Part shown: piece by piece, positions 14,379-27,200 of the stretch
How positions within the stretch are numbered: position 1 is the stretch's first letter
Layout of the letters: every line of letters starts with the position of its first letter
Origin: Owenia fusiformis
Taxonomy: Eukaryota > Annelida > Polychaeta > Sabellida > Oweniidae
DNA length: 64,000 bases
NCBI GenBank assembly: GCA_903813345.2
Contig: CAIIXF020000006.1
Location: 23,007,936-23,071,935, forward strand
Direction of reading: 5' to 3'
The notes under the pieces: model-generated
Databases searched by the model: none
Told to the model about the DNA's origin: nothing
Seen by the model: only the letters and a program-made list of their open reading frames with translations
Position numbers and translations under genes: made by a program

Positions 14379-17300
14379 ATGAGCTCAGAGCCTGTTGCTA
14401 AGAAACTGTGCACCATGAAGAAGATAGGGACGCATAATGGTACATTTCACTGTGATGAGGTACTAGCCTGCTTCCTACTAAAACAGCTGCCAGAATATAC
14501 AGACGCTGAAATAATTAGGTAAAGTCTTCATCAAATAATTCTCGAATCACATCCTCGATTATATATTGTGTATTTTCTTTTTTCTTACTATAAATGTCAC
14601 ATTTCAGTTTATGTCAATGTAATCTCTCTTATTCTAGAAAGGTACAGCTTTTGGATTGAATAAATGTACATATTTTTCATTTAAGTTATGACTTATACCT
14701 GTATCATGTCAGTGTCAATATTAAACCAATAATTTTTTTTACTAGCCAAGAGAAATATTTCCATTATAGGTTCATTCGAAACAACTTCCTCTAGAATAAA
14801 CTCTAGCAAATCAAAAGTCAATCAAATATTAATCTGAACAAACTTTTTCAGGACACGTGATCCAGGGACCCTAGATACATGTGATATAGTTGTAGATGTT
14901 GGAGGAGTATTTGATCCTGAGAAACACAGATATGACCATCACCAAAGGTGAGAGTGTGCCAAAACCTGTATTTGTGAATATAACACATCTATATAAAGTA
15001 AACATCTGTCCCTAGTGAACACCTCTGTTTAAAGTTAGCACCTGTCCATAGTGAACACCTTTATTTCAAGTAAACACCTGTCCCCTATGAACACCTATGT
15101 TTGAAGTTAATACCTGTCCCTAGTAAACATCTCTATTTAAAGTAAACAGCTGTCCCCAATGAACACCTATGTTTGAAGTTAATACCTGTCCCTAGTAAAC
15201 ATCTCTTTTTAAAGTAAACAGCTGTCCCCAATGAACACCTATGTTTGAAGTAAACATCTGCCCCTAGTAAACACCTCTGTTTAAAGTAAACATCTGTCCC
15301 TAGTGAACACCTCTGTTTGATGTAAACACCTGTCCCCTATGAAGACCTATGTTTGAAGTAAACATCTGCCCCTAGTAAACACCTCTGTTTAAAGTAAACA
15401 CATTTCCCAATAAATACGTCTGTTTGAAGTAAACATCTGTCCCTAGTGAACACCTATGTTTGAAGTAAACATCTGTCCCTAGTGGACACCTCTGTTTGAA
15501 GTAAACACATGTTTCTTGTGAACACCTCTGTTTGAAGTAAACATCTGTCCCTAGTGAACACCTCTGTTTGAAGTAAACATCTGTCCCTAGTGAACACCTC
15601 TGTTTGAAGTAAACATCTGTCCCTAGTGGACACCTTTGTTTAAAGTGTCCCTAGTGAACACCTCTGTTTGAAGTAAACACATGTTTCTTGTGAACACCTC
15701 TGTTTGAAGTAAACATCTGTCCCTAGTGGACACCTCTGTTTAAAGTGTCCCTAGTGAACACCTCTGTTTGAAGTAAACACATGTGTCTTGTGAACACCTC
15801 TGTTTAAAGTAAACACATGTTTCTTGTGAACACCTTTGTTTGAAGTAAATACCTGTCTCCGAGAGAGTAAACACCTCTGTTTGAAGTAAACGATCTGTCC
15901 CTAGTGAACACCTCTGTTTGAAGTAAACACCTTCTTAGAACATACACCATTGACATTGTAGTGGATTACAATTATGTTCTTCATATTTCCAGAACATTCA
16001 GTGAAAATATGCACAGTCTACGACCAGAGAAAAAATGGGTAACCAAACTGAGTAGTGCAGGTCTAGTATACCTCCATTTTGGTGAAAGAATCATTGCAAA
16101 ATTAATCGCAAAAACAGTTGATGATGACATCACAAAGACAATATATGATAAGGTATATGAACAGTTTGTTGAAGAGATTGATGCTGTGGATAATGGCGTG
16201 TCACAGACAGATGGTGAATCTAGGTACCATATAACTACAACCCTAAGCTCTAGAGTCGCTAATCTCAACCCAGCTTGGAATGAGAATAACGTAAATGTAC
16301 AGGTAAGAGAAAAGCTATTAAGGTAGGGCTAGTGGCAGAATTTTCAAGTCATTAGATTTCAGTAAGCATGGGAAAAGTTCAGAATACTCATTCTGTTTGG
16401 TCTACCTTAAAGTATCAATTTGAAAACTTGGCAGAACAGAAATTTGAATGTGACAAAAATTGCATTTATTAAAATTATCTTGTTTGGACAAATAATTCGT
16501 CTAACCATCGTTTCTGTAATGTAATTTGAAAAGTTTTGGAAAACACTGTAACTGTGACATCATATAAAAAATTACAATTAATAAGTCATATGTATTTATA
16601 TTATTTATTTGTTTATTTATTAGGCCCAATTTGAGAAGGCAATGCAGCTGGTAGGAGGAGAGTTCAAAGACAGAGTGAACTATTTCACCAACTCTTGGTG
16701 GCCTGCTAGAACACTAGTCGTAGAAGCATTCAGCAAGCGCCAAGAGGTAGATGTGATTATCAAATATATATCAAGAGGTTTTGAGGAAAAAATGTTGGCA
16801 AGTTGTAAGTTTTGCGTGAATGAACCATAAGTCCAAAAATTACCATATGAACTGCTCGTTCCAAAATTGTTGTTGGTTTAAGGGAAACCACCTCACCACG
16901 TAAGCCAAGTATCCAAGAAATTCTTTTAATTTCTTATTTCAAATTCTCAATATGTACTTTCTGAAATGGCCTTGGCTATTGAATAATGCAAAAATTGCAT
17001 AACCTGAACATTATCAATCACTTTTTAAACTTAATGTTGTTTAACACTTCCATGTTAGGTTAGAGTGCTAGTAACCATTACCAATGAAATATGAAAGGTC
17101 ATTCCCTGGAATACATTTGTAGTAATAAAAATCACATTTAAGATTTAAAAGTTCAAATATCATTTTAATTTCACCCATCAACATGAATCATCCCAACACA
17201 GTCAACTAGCACCATTTAGTGAAGTGATTTCTATAATTTACTAAAAACATTTTATTAGATAAATCAATTAAATAGGAATTTTTATTTTTCCATTATCGTT

Positions 17301-17939
17301 CCACAGTCAGTCTGCACAAATTCATATTCCTCATATATTGAATTTTGCTATTTTACTTCAGGTTGACCCTAGTGGGGAGATTCTTCTCCTAGGAGAAGGT
17401 GGTTGCCCATGGAAAGACCACCTGTTCCTCATAGAGGCAGAACAGAACATTACTCCAAGCATAAAGTATGTCCTCTTTACAGACCAAAATGGAAAATGGA
17501 GGGTACAGTGTGCACCTGCTGCCCTTGGCTCTTTCAAAAGCAGGTATAGATTATGGAATTTATAAATTTTTATGCATGTATCTGACTCCCTTCCAATCTC
17601 TGTATGTTATTCTTGGCCATTTCACTCTAAGTTTAAGGATGTAGTATCTGTTCTCCTCACATTTCCCTAGAATTTGGAAATTTTGGCTCTTTAATGGGGT
17701 GCCGTTGTTTTTTGACACCCTGTATAAACTCAGGGATCACCTTAAAGAGAATCATATGTATTCTTCCTTTCAGGTTGCCACTACCAGAGGAATGGTGTGG
17801 ACTCAGGGATAATGAATTGTCGGAAAAATCAGGAATCCCAGGAGGCATCTTTGTACATGCCAATGGATTCATCGGAGGAAACGAGACATTTGACGGAGCT
17901 TTGGCAATGGCTAGAAAGTCACTTAACATGAGGACTTAA
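14379..17939 (+). CDS. MYG1: MYG1 exonuclease (DHH-like phosphoesterase), complete or nearly complete
   Basis: Six exons in phase: 14379-14518, 14852-14947, 15993-16302, 16624-16746, 17362-17543 and 17774-17939 (TAA). From the ATG at 14379 this gives 338 aa; a second ATG at 14415 gives 326 aa. Vertebrate proteins are near 376 aa because of a longer N-terminal targeting segment, so a short upstream exon may be missing. The signature motifs are present: [92 protein letters not shown]. The family is a metal-dependent 3'-5' RNA exonuclease that processes nucleolar pre-rRNA and mitochondrial transcripts (established in mammals). Intron 2 is almost filled by a minisatellite. AATAAA signals at about 18508 and 18786 could end the transcript. 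Confidence 0.94.
14985..15935 (+). repeat. About 36-bp minisatellite in MYG1 intron 2
   Basis: About 26 units of gtaaacatctgtccctagtg followed by aacacctctgtttgaa. Sub-variants include 'cctatgtttgaag', 'cctctgtttaaag' and 'acatgtttcttgtg', with runs that look like recent block duplications. The array ends about 57 bp before the acceptor of exon 3 (15992). Confidence 0.9.
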
Positions 17940-18043
17940 AAATATTCCATTGTACATTAGATGTCTATCAGATATTGACTTATTTGCCCTTGTTACACCT
18001 CAGCTGCTATTTAGGCACTGTGGCCCAGTCAGAGCTCTCTCTG

Positions 18044-18191
18044 AACTGATTGTAGTCTAGCTACAAGCCTCTGTGACCCCCCAACGCCCCCCCCCCCCCC
18101 CTGACGTGACTACACACATCTCACACACTCATGGGAAGGTATGTAGGGGAGGGGGGGGGGCACGAGGGCTTGTAGCTAGACTAAACTGATT
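18044..18191. mobile_element. hAT-like MITE with C-run/G-run arms, copy B
   Basis: The element at 18052-18183 starts GTAGTCTAGCTACAAGCC and ends GGCTTGTAGCTAGACTA. It is flanked by the perfect 8-bp duplication AACTGATT (18044-18051 and 18184-18191). C-runs on the left (about 18077-18101) and G-runs on the right (about 18148-18160) form complementary arms. Same family as copies at 9031 and 58050. Confidence 0.85.
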
Positions 18192-18779
18192 CCAACAGAT
18201 CATGTCTGAAAATTTATTTGGATTAAAACATTTTCAAAGATATATCAACTCTTAAATTGGAAATTACAGATGACCTAATTTTGATTAGATTTACGTGCAT
18301 GTCTTTAAATCCAAGTCATTGACAGCACCTACGTTGCTATACATATATTGCCAAATTGTGGTATAATCAGGACGTTGTACATAGTTTAGTTACTTTAATG
18401 AGTCTCAGATTCAGATACGACCTGTGAAATACATTCAACCATATTTATATTTTTATTACTAAAATGTTGAATGAAATTCAGCTTTAAGAAGTGGCTGCTA
18501 CAGTTGAATAAAAATTGCACCAAAATTATTACATGAATACATTACCAATACATTGGACTATTATGCATTTTACAATGTTATATTGGTCAGTTGGAATAAA
18601 CCAAATGGCAGTAGGTAGTTACCAGTTTCATCACCAGGTGGCTAATTTGGGTAATAACATGGCAGATATAATAGAAAGTTCCCTTGAACTTGAATATTCA
18701 TCAGTTTTAGTGGATCAAATTTCACATTTATCTGATAATTCTACAAATGAAAATATATCCAGTGAAACAAAATATTATC

Positions 18780-18920
18780 TGATCAATAAAAGAAAAGATA
18801 TTTCACTTTTTGTTATTTTATAACATGGGGTCTATGGGGAATCTCCCAATGAAGAAGTCACATTTTCAAAGAAAATTAAATTTTCAATGTTGATAAACAA
18901 TTCTTGAAACCGCATTTATA
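18780..18920 (+). repeat. Dispersed repeat, inverted copy at 53775-53915
   Basis: The phrase 'agatatttcactttttgtta', then 'taacatggggtctatgggga' and 'agtcacattttcaaa', recurs as its reverse complement at 53775-53915. It covers the end of the small open frame at 18515-18823. Confidence 0.65.
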
Positions 18921-19026
18921 CATGTAATTTTACATGTAGATTTCAAATATGATATCACTTTAACTGAACTTTGTTATGTATTTTGTATCTTAGGCTTTTA
19001 TATTTGGTCTAAAATAAAAATGTTAG

Positions 19027-19260
19027 AAACTAGAAAAACAGCACCTCTCCAGGGGTTCACTTTTGGTATGATCGTAACTTTCTATCCCCAGAAAACCATT
19101 CTCTAGTTTTTGACGAATAATGACTTGCAATTTGGTCGCAAGTAAAATAAAGAACAGCACCTCTTCAGGGGTTCACTTTTGGTACGATCGTAACTTTCTA
19201 TCCCCAGAAAACCATTCTCTAGTTTTTGACGAATAATGACTTGCGACTAAATTGCAAGTT
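19027..19260 (+). repeat. Two-copy tandem repeat, about 123 bp
   Basis: The stretch from 'aacagcacctctccaggggt' through 'cagaaaaccattctctagtt' and 'gacgaataatgacttgc' is repeated almost exactly once more. No coding value. Confidence 0.8.
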
Positions 19261-19924
19261 TCGAAGATTCCAAAAATAGACCCCAGGGTAGCAAATTCCA
19301 CCGAATGAAACATACTTTATCAAATCACCCATCACTTTGAACATAACATGATAGAAATAACAAGGAAGTTCTAGTAGTACAGTAGTATTACTACTACACA
19401 CATGATGTTAAGTGACGTCATGTTATAAATTTCTTGTTAAGTAGAAGTTTCATGACCTTAAGGCATTATTTGAACAAAATCCATCAACTGTTATTTAAGT
19501 TACCAGAGATTACATTTTTTACAAAAATGGTGGCCATTTTGAAATGGCCAGCCATATTGAAAATGGTCCTTTGCCGTGATTTCAAGGTTGTTTCATTTGG
19601 AATTTGTTACAATGGTTGCTTGTTTCATTTTTATGCCACCCTCAAAGGTGGTGACATATTGTTATGGTCTCCGTTCTTTTTGTTGTGGTGGTTGGTTGTT
19701 GATCTACACATTCTAAGAAGTTCAAATCTGACTAAAATTTGAGATTTGACTTTCAATGACCTTCTCAAAAAAGGTCGAAAAGGTATTTTTTCAACTTGCC
19801 TCAAACATGGACTTTCAACTAGGTGAAACCCCATGCTTCAAATTGATCAATTTCTTTTTCAAAATCATCTCATCTACAAGTTCTCAGAATTTCAAATCTG
19901 ACTTTAGATTTAAGGATTGACCCC

Positions 19925-20440
19925 TTGTTTCATTTGTCAGTTTTTGCGAGGGTTGCTTGTTTCATTTTTCAATATTTGCAAGGGTTGTTTCATTTCATTT
20001 GTCAGTTTTTGCAAGGGCTGCTTGTTTCATTTTTCAATATTTGCAAGGGTTGTTTCATTTCATTTGTCAATATTTCCAAGGGTTGCTTGCTTCTTTTGTC
20101 ACTATTTGCAAGGGTTGCTTGTTTCATTTGTCAATATTTGCAAGGGTTGGCTTGTTTTATTTGTCAATATTTGCAAGGGTTGCTTGCTTCATTTGTCACT
20201 ATTTGCAAGGGTTGCTTGTTTCATTTGTCAATATTTGCAAGGGTTGGCTTGTTTCATTTGTCAATATTTGCAAGGGTTGCTTGCTTCATTTGTCACTATT
20301 TGCAAGGGTTGCTTGCTTCATTTGTCACTATTTGCAAGGGTTGTTTGCTTCATTTGTCACTATTTGCAAGGGTTGTTTGCTTCATTTGTCAGTATTTGCA
20401 AGGGTTGCTTGCTTCATTTGGACATGGTAGCAAGGGTTTT
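19925..20440 (+). repeat. 32-bp minisatellite, open in all three forward frames
   Basis: About 16 units of ttcatttgtcactatttgca followed by agggttgcttgc. The unit lacks stops in every forward frame and its length is not a multiple of three. Three overlapping open frames of 157-199 codons therefore appear, all spelling the same three permuted peptides. No promoter, splice context or family similarity supports a gene. Confidence 0.9.
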
Positions 20441-20934
20441 CTTGCATGTCAAGCAGCTCATTTATCTATATTTATGCTTTATGCATTGGCCTTTTAGGAC
20501 CAAATTGACCTCTTGAACACCAAATGCAGGGTACCCTACACACTGTTAATGGTAAGTTGATATGAATAGACTATTTGCAAACTAAATCAACAGTTGATTC
20601 ATAGTCAGCTGTATGCCAACTTGGCACTATATAGTAGTGCATATACTGTGCACATACTGATTCTATTCTAAAACTATATGAAAATCAATACTTGATCAAA
20701 TATCAGAATCAAGGAGAGTGCAATTGGGGGACTGAGGGGTAAGTTGCAGGCAGGGAGGGTTCTACCTTAGAACCCAATATGGATATTCACCTTAGGACTG
20801 CATGGGTCAAAACTGGACTAATATCTCCTAAGGGAGAACCCTCTCTAGATGCTACTTGATCATGACTGGCACATAATATGTTTTTTTGTATAAGGTGATG
20901 GTAGGTAGAATGAAAACATTTTGTGAAAATATTG

Positions 20935-21100
20935 CGATATCTTCACATGTTATTTTCTGGTAAAAAATAAAGTATGAAGGCATTTGTGAATTTCCTCGCT
21001 CTTCAGGAAAGTATCATTACATTGTCTTCTTTTAGTATCCTGGTAAGCTTAAGAGGTCAGTGGTGCAGGTATAGCAATTTTTCAAAAATGTTTTCTTAAA
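20935..21100 (+). repeat. Partial copy of foldback family 2
   Basis: 'cacatgttattttctggtaa', 'aaagtatgaaggcat' and 'gaaagtatcattacattgtc' match the left arm at 12113-12205. The end 'caggtatagcaattttt' matches the right arm at 12427-12444. It is an internally deleted relative. Confidence 0.65.
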
Positions 21101-21272
21101 CCGTCACCTTTGGCCTCCTATATTGACATACTTATTGACTTCTATGTTGCAATACACTATGACTTTGAAATCGTAGTTCTATAATGTCACTGAGTATACT
21201 TTTTATACTTATAGGGAAGTCAACCATAGTGACCATATTCATAGCAACTGAACTATAACAGACTGTAACATC

Positions 21273-24200
21273 ATGTTTGCGATACTAGTTGCAGTAACAG
21301 TAGTACTTCTCTTTGGGTTCATATGGAATAAAACACGCAGTAGACTGACACACATCCCAGGTCCAAGTGGAATACCCATAGCAGGAAATGCCTTCGAATT
21401 AACGAGCACCTTCATAATGATGCAAAAAATGCATGAATGGATGGAGAAATTTGGTGACATCTTTAAGATTAATCTTTTTGGAGAAGAGATTGTAGTCGTG
21501 AGTGGAACATTGACTGGGGAGATGTTGGTTACAAAAGGTAAGTACATGTAGCCTAGGACTCAATATATTGTTGAAGATGTCTGAATTATTAATTATCTTG
21601 TAAACCCATAAATGGGTTGTTTCCAGATCTTTGCATGAGTGCAAAGTAGGAAACGATGCATGAGTGGGATTACATCCAACAATGCATTGAGTCCTAGACT
21701 TTTCACACACTCCTCTAAAATTTAATTATCCCATCGAACGAAGTTCGGAGGGATATAGGGAACGCCTCCGTACGTCCGTACTGTCCGTCCGTCTGTACGT
21801 CCGTCCGTCTGTACGTCCGTCCGTCTGTACGTCTGTACGTCCGTCCGTCAGTCCGTCAGTCCGAGCAATAACTCAAATACCATTGGCCCGAGTTTGTTCA
21901 TATTTTGTACACATATACCCAATAGGAGTAGAAGTTCTGCTCGAAAGCCGATTTTCAAAATGGCCACTCGTTTAAAAATGGCGGCCATTTTAGTGCCGAT
22001 TTTACAGTAATTTAGGTACTGCATATAAAACTGTAATAGCGATATGTTTTAAATGTAAAAAAGTTATATAGGACATTGATTAAGCTAGAAATGTAAATAT
22101 AGAAGAAATACATGGCAGCCATCTTGTAAAATGGCTGCCTTTGCATGTCATTTAACGACTTTTGCTGTAACTTGAAAAGTAGTGGAGCGATTTTGTTCAT
22201 ATTTGGTATGTGAATATTTTAAGCATGGCACAATGTCTAATCACATTTTGGGTAGTAGGCGGCCATTTTGAAAATGGCCACCATTTTTACGTGTGTTATT
22301 TAACATTTTTTACTGTAACTCAAAAAGTAGTGGAGCGATTTTGTTCAAATTTGGTATGTGAATACTTTAAGCATAGCACAATGTCTAATGACATTTGGGT
22401 ACTAGGCAGCCATTTTGAAAAATGGCCGCCATTTTTACATGTGTTATTCTACATTTTTTACTATAACTCAAAAAGTAGTAGAGCGATTTTGTTAATATTT
22501 TATATGTGAATACTTTAAGCATGGCACATTGTCTAATAAAACTTTGGGGAGTAGTCGCCATTTTCAAAAATGGCCACCATTTTTATGTGTGTTATTTTAC
22601 ATTTTTTATTATAACTCAAAAAGTAGTAAAGTGATTTTGTTCATATTTGATATATGAATACTCATAAGCATTGCGTCTAATGACATTTTGGGTAGAAGGT
22701 GGCCATTTTAAAAAATGGCGACCATTTACATGTACATGTGTGCGATTTTTTTAAAATTTTATAGGTGGCTACTTAAAAGCATATAACTTTTTCTGAATGA
22801 CAACTTGGCTAGTGAGCAACTATTTTGAAAATTGTGGCCTTTCTTATGCTTGTTGTTTTATGATATTTGCTATATATTTCGTTTGTAAAAAAGCCAGCCA
22901 TTTCTGTTCGATGGGATTCGCTACGCTTTGGCGTTGCCGTTGTTCTGGTTATCTCTTCACTCCTCAGTCAAAAATTAAAGCAATTGGAATTCATTACAAG
23001 ATTGTTTATATTTTGTTTTGAGGGTTCCAATATGATAAAGACCGGCCTCATAATAAAAGATCAGTTAACAAGGTCTAGTTTATCATATTGGAATTGTATA
23101 TTGATGAAAATATCAATATCTGATGAAATATCTTTATTCTTTATATTGGGACACAAACAATGAGTTTTCTGTAACTGATATATTTTCAGGGAGTGATTTT
23201 GCTGGTAGACCTAGAATACCTGCACTTGAAAGCCTTGAGGGAAATGAAGTTCACTTGGTGCTGAGGGATTATGATCCTAAGTTACGTTTCATCCGTAAGC
23301 TTGTACATAAAGGACTTCGTCAATATGGAGAAGGAATGGACAAAATTGAAGCCATCTCTGTGACAGAAATTGCTAAATGTTTAGACAAGATTGAGAAGTT
23401 AGATGGAGCAGATTTTGACCCATTTCCATACATTCACCATGCTATCAGCCAAGTCATGAATACCATGGTGAGTTTTACGTTTTTTTTACACTTAGCTAGG
23501 TAAGGGGTGTCCAATACTAGCCAACCAGAACACATTATTTCATATAACTGCACTGCATTATATAACCAACAACTGCATCCAAGGTCACTTTTCTTTTTGT
23601 TTAAGGATCCCTCGACTCAGTGCAATGTAGAATGACCATTTCTTGAAGGTGTTGCTTTCCAAATTTTGCATGAGATGCACAGCATCAAGTGTTCATTTCA
23701 GGAGACAATGCCTGAAACAACAACTTTCCTAGCTATGTGTGAATTTAGATTGTAATAAAATGGTTGTCAAGGTGACAATTCATGATGCTGACTGACACAA
23801 ACTTGAAACAGAAGTTACACTTGACTCTTGCAAAAGTTTCCTTGAAAACATATTATTTTAAGTCAATTCATATCTTTTAAGTGAAGAAGAATTTAAAGCC
23901 AAGACTCGATGCATTGTGGCTGATTCATTCCACTGAGGAATGTCTCCTCAACTTTACAATCCTGCTGCACGGTCATGCAAATATTTGAAAATGACACCTT
24001 CAAAAGGAATGATTCAGCACACAATGCATTGAGTCCAGGGCTTAAAATCTTTAATATATACAATTACTTATCAAGAGGTATTTTTGCATTTTGAATATTT
24101 CATGAAATGACAATTTTACAGGTCATTTCAAGATAACATATGTTGATGTGGGCACAGTCCCCCCCCCACCCTGGCCAAAAATTCTCTCAAAATCATGCAG

Positions 24201-27200
24201 TTTTTCACCATGCTGAGCATTTTTCATTCTGAGCATTTTTGGGCCAAAGTTGTCAAAAATGAACCTCCCTGGAATTTTTAAAAAGTGAACACTCCCTTGG
24301 CAAATCCTGGCTACAGATCTGGGGTATAACTTCATTGTAACTTTGTCTTAACAGGTAACAGGAGAGGCAGTACCTGACGGACACCCAATGCTGAACAAAG
24401 CCATTGACTGGGACAGACTCGATGGAGAGCTTAGTCAAGATATAACACTTTTTTTGCCTGGAATGGACAAATTAGCATTTTTACTTAGTGGAAAGTTAAA
24501 GGATTATGCTGGCATCTTGGAATTTTTCATTGAACACTGGAGAAGTTACGAGGTAAATATACAGTACTGTTAGTGTACTAGTCTATTTTATTAATCAAAC
24601 TTTTGCACACAGTAAAAAGTGTGAGCAATTGGGTGAATGAAATATTACCTTTAAATCATGCAAACATAACATATCATTGCAGTGGACATTACCTATAAGA
24701 ACTTATGAAAATAAGGGTAGAATGGAATTCCAGATTTATTTTTATATAATATGAATCTTTATTAAGTATATTTTCAATAAATCACAAAAACAATATGGAA
24801 AATATGGTAAAAAGTTGTTTTTACATTGATTCCTAACATGTCTCCTATTTACTCTTAGAGTGTTTAATTTAGCAAAGCCTTGATTAAAATCTTGAGTTTT
24901 GTGGACACACTTCATTTAACTTAAAGCAGATATGAAATGGTATTTTTAACCTAAAGGAATCAATATAATTTTTTGATAAATGTATTTGGACATGTTTTCT
25001 CATCAGTAGTGTGAAAACTATTTCACTCTAACAATCGTTATAGCTGCTTGATAAGCAATATTCGAATTGGTTGTGACGTTATTGGCCCCCACGTGATCTC
25101 TCACTGGTCCCCACGTGGCCCGTTTTGGTCCATTAGATCATGACGTCATAATGCCAAAATGTTTTGTTATTTGTTTACACGTTGTGATTACTATGGAACC
25201 AATAAACCAAAGCTATATTTTGTATATGACGTTACTAATCACGTGGGGGCCAATTTGATTTATCAGTTAGTTTTATTTCGTTATCTATGACCGTTAGCAG
25301 TTATCTAACATTTATTTTATAATGGGTATCGCAAGAACTCTACGATGGGCTTACAATGGAGAAAACCGCATTTTCGTAGCTGCAAGTTGAGAAAAGCTAT
25401 TTCAGTTGTGCTTTAATTGTATCTACCAAGCTTTGCTTCATTTGCAAATCTTTTTACAAGTGTTTTACATTTATTGACATACTTTTTGAACTGAACTGAA
25501 CTAACTTGAGGGAGGGGGGAATCTGAATATGATTATCTATACATGTATTTTAAAAGAAAACAATTACCAGGTCTCATATTCACCAACTGTTCCAGGCGAC
25601 CTATGATAAGGAGAACATGAGAGGACTCTATGATGTCATATACAAGGCATATCTCGAATCTGAGACAGATGAAGAGGGAATCAAGATCTCATACAACAAT
25701 GTGAAGTACCTCATGTTTGAGTTATATGGTGCAGGTATGTAAATCAATTCTTGCTTTTCAATACAATTATGTCTGCTTGATTGTTTCAAAACAAACTCAA
25801 TCCTTCACCTTTCTTTATTACTCTGTAAACTATGTCTTGAAGTGATGGTTTATGATGTCATGGATTGCTATATTTTTCATGTGTCTTAAAGTGATGGTTT
25901 ATGATGTCATGGATTGCTATATTTTTCATGTGTCTTGAAGTGATGGTTTATGATGTCATGGATTGCTATATTTTTCATGTGTCTTGAAGTGATGGTTTAT
26001 GATGTCATGGATTGCTATATTTTTCATGTGTCTTAAAGTGATGGTTTATGATGTCATGGATTGCTATATTTTTCATGTGTCTTAAAGTGATGGTTTATGA
26101 TGTCATGGATTGCTACATTTTTCATGTGGTTTCCTGTAGGTATCACCACAACACACAAATCAATCTATGCATTTGTTCACATGATGGTGACCCACCCTGA
26201 CCTACAGAAGAGAATCCAAGCCCAAATTGATGATGTTATCGGTTCCCAGCGAACCCCAACGACGGCAGACAAACATAAGCTCCCTCTATTAGAGGCAACG
26301 ATACATGAAACGTTGAGGTATATATCTCATCTTCCCTTCGCTCTTCCCCATGAAACGAAAAAAGAGACAAGTCTAGGAGGGTATGCCCTACCAAACAAGA
26401 CACAGGTAATTGTTTCTTCTTTTATAATAAAATTATAGGTCAAATGCTAGAGAGGGGAGTCTTAAATAATATTTCATATTTTCCATGTATCAATCCCTTC
26501 ATATATTTATTTGAATTTGTCAGGAAAGTTTTTTATATGATAACGTGCATGTTTACTTACCATTTAATTCTATTTATTCCTAGGTTTGGCCATTACTATC
26601 TGGCAACCATCACAACCCTAAGTACTTCAAAGACCCCTTGAGCTTCAACCCTGACAGGTTCCTAGAGAATGATGGCTCTCTATCACCTGCTAGCTCAAGG
26701 AGAATGTAAGTGACTCTATCATTGTTGTCAGATTTGGGTTCTTATTCTAGCTCGTTTCTAAAAGTTTTTTAAAAGTTAAACGCCTAAATAAATTTCATAA
26801 TACTCAATCACTCAATACAACCTAGATGTGATTACTCACAAATGTATACTTTAAACGTCTTGTTTTCAATACTTTGTTTTCTGGAAGTATGGTAAGCCAT
26901 ATTGTAACTAAATAACTCAATAAATTCTCATCTTATACGCTTTAATATTATGGTGTCAATATATAAGACTAAAATAGATTGAGACTTTGAACTATCAAGT
27001 ATTAAATTTTTGTTTCATTTTGAAGGTTGACACCATTTGGAGCAGGGACAAGGAACTGCATTGGGGAGGTATTTGCCAGGACGAGGCTGTTTTTATTCAC
27101 TTCGAGCCTGTTGCAACGATTCACACTCCTTCAACCAACTGAAGGAAAGCTTAATGTTCTTGATCCAAAAAGTGAGGATTATCTCAAGAAGATTCCGTGT

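Larger units (their letters stand above)
17940..21272. other. MYG1 3' flank and MYG1-P450 intergenic region
   Basis: No further gene was recognised. The interval contains a hAT-like MITE (18052-18183), a dispersed repeat at about 18780-18920, a two-copy 123-bp tandem repeat (19027-19260), a 32-bp minisatellite (19925-20440) and a fragment of the JMJD7-intron foldback family (20935-21100). A 102-codon frame at 18515-18823 ends inside a dispersed repeat and has no recognisable family, so I do not call it a gene. Confidence 0.6.

Noticed and set aside
18515-18823. 102-codon frame downstream of MYG1
   Set aside because: Its end overlaps a dispersed repeat (inverted copy at 53775) and no family or splice evidence supports it; it is likely MYG1 3' UTR or intergenic.
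19917-20516. Three overlapping frames of 157-199 codons
   Set aside because: All derive from the 32-bp minisatellite in different frames.
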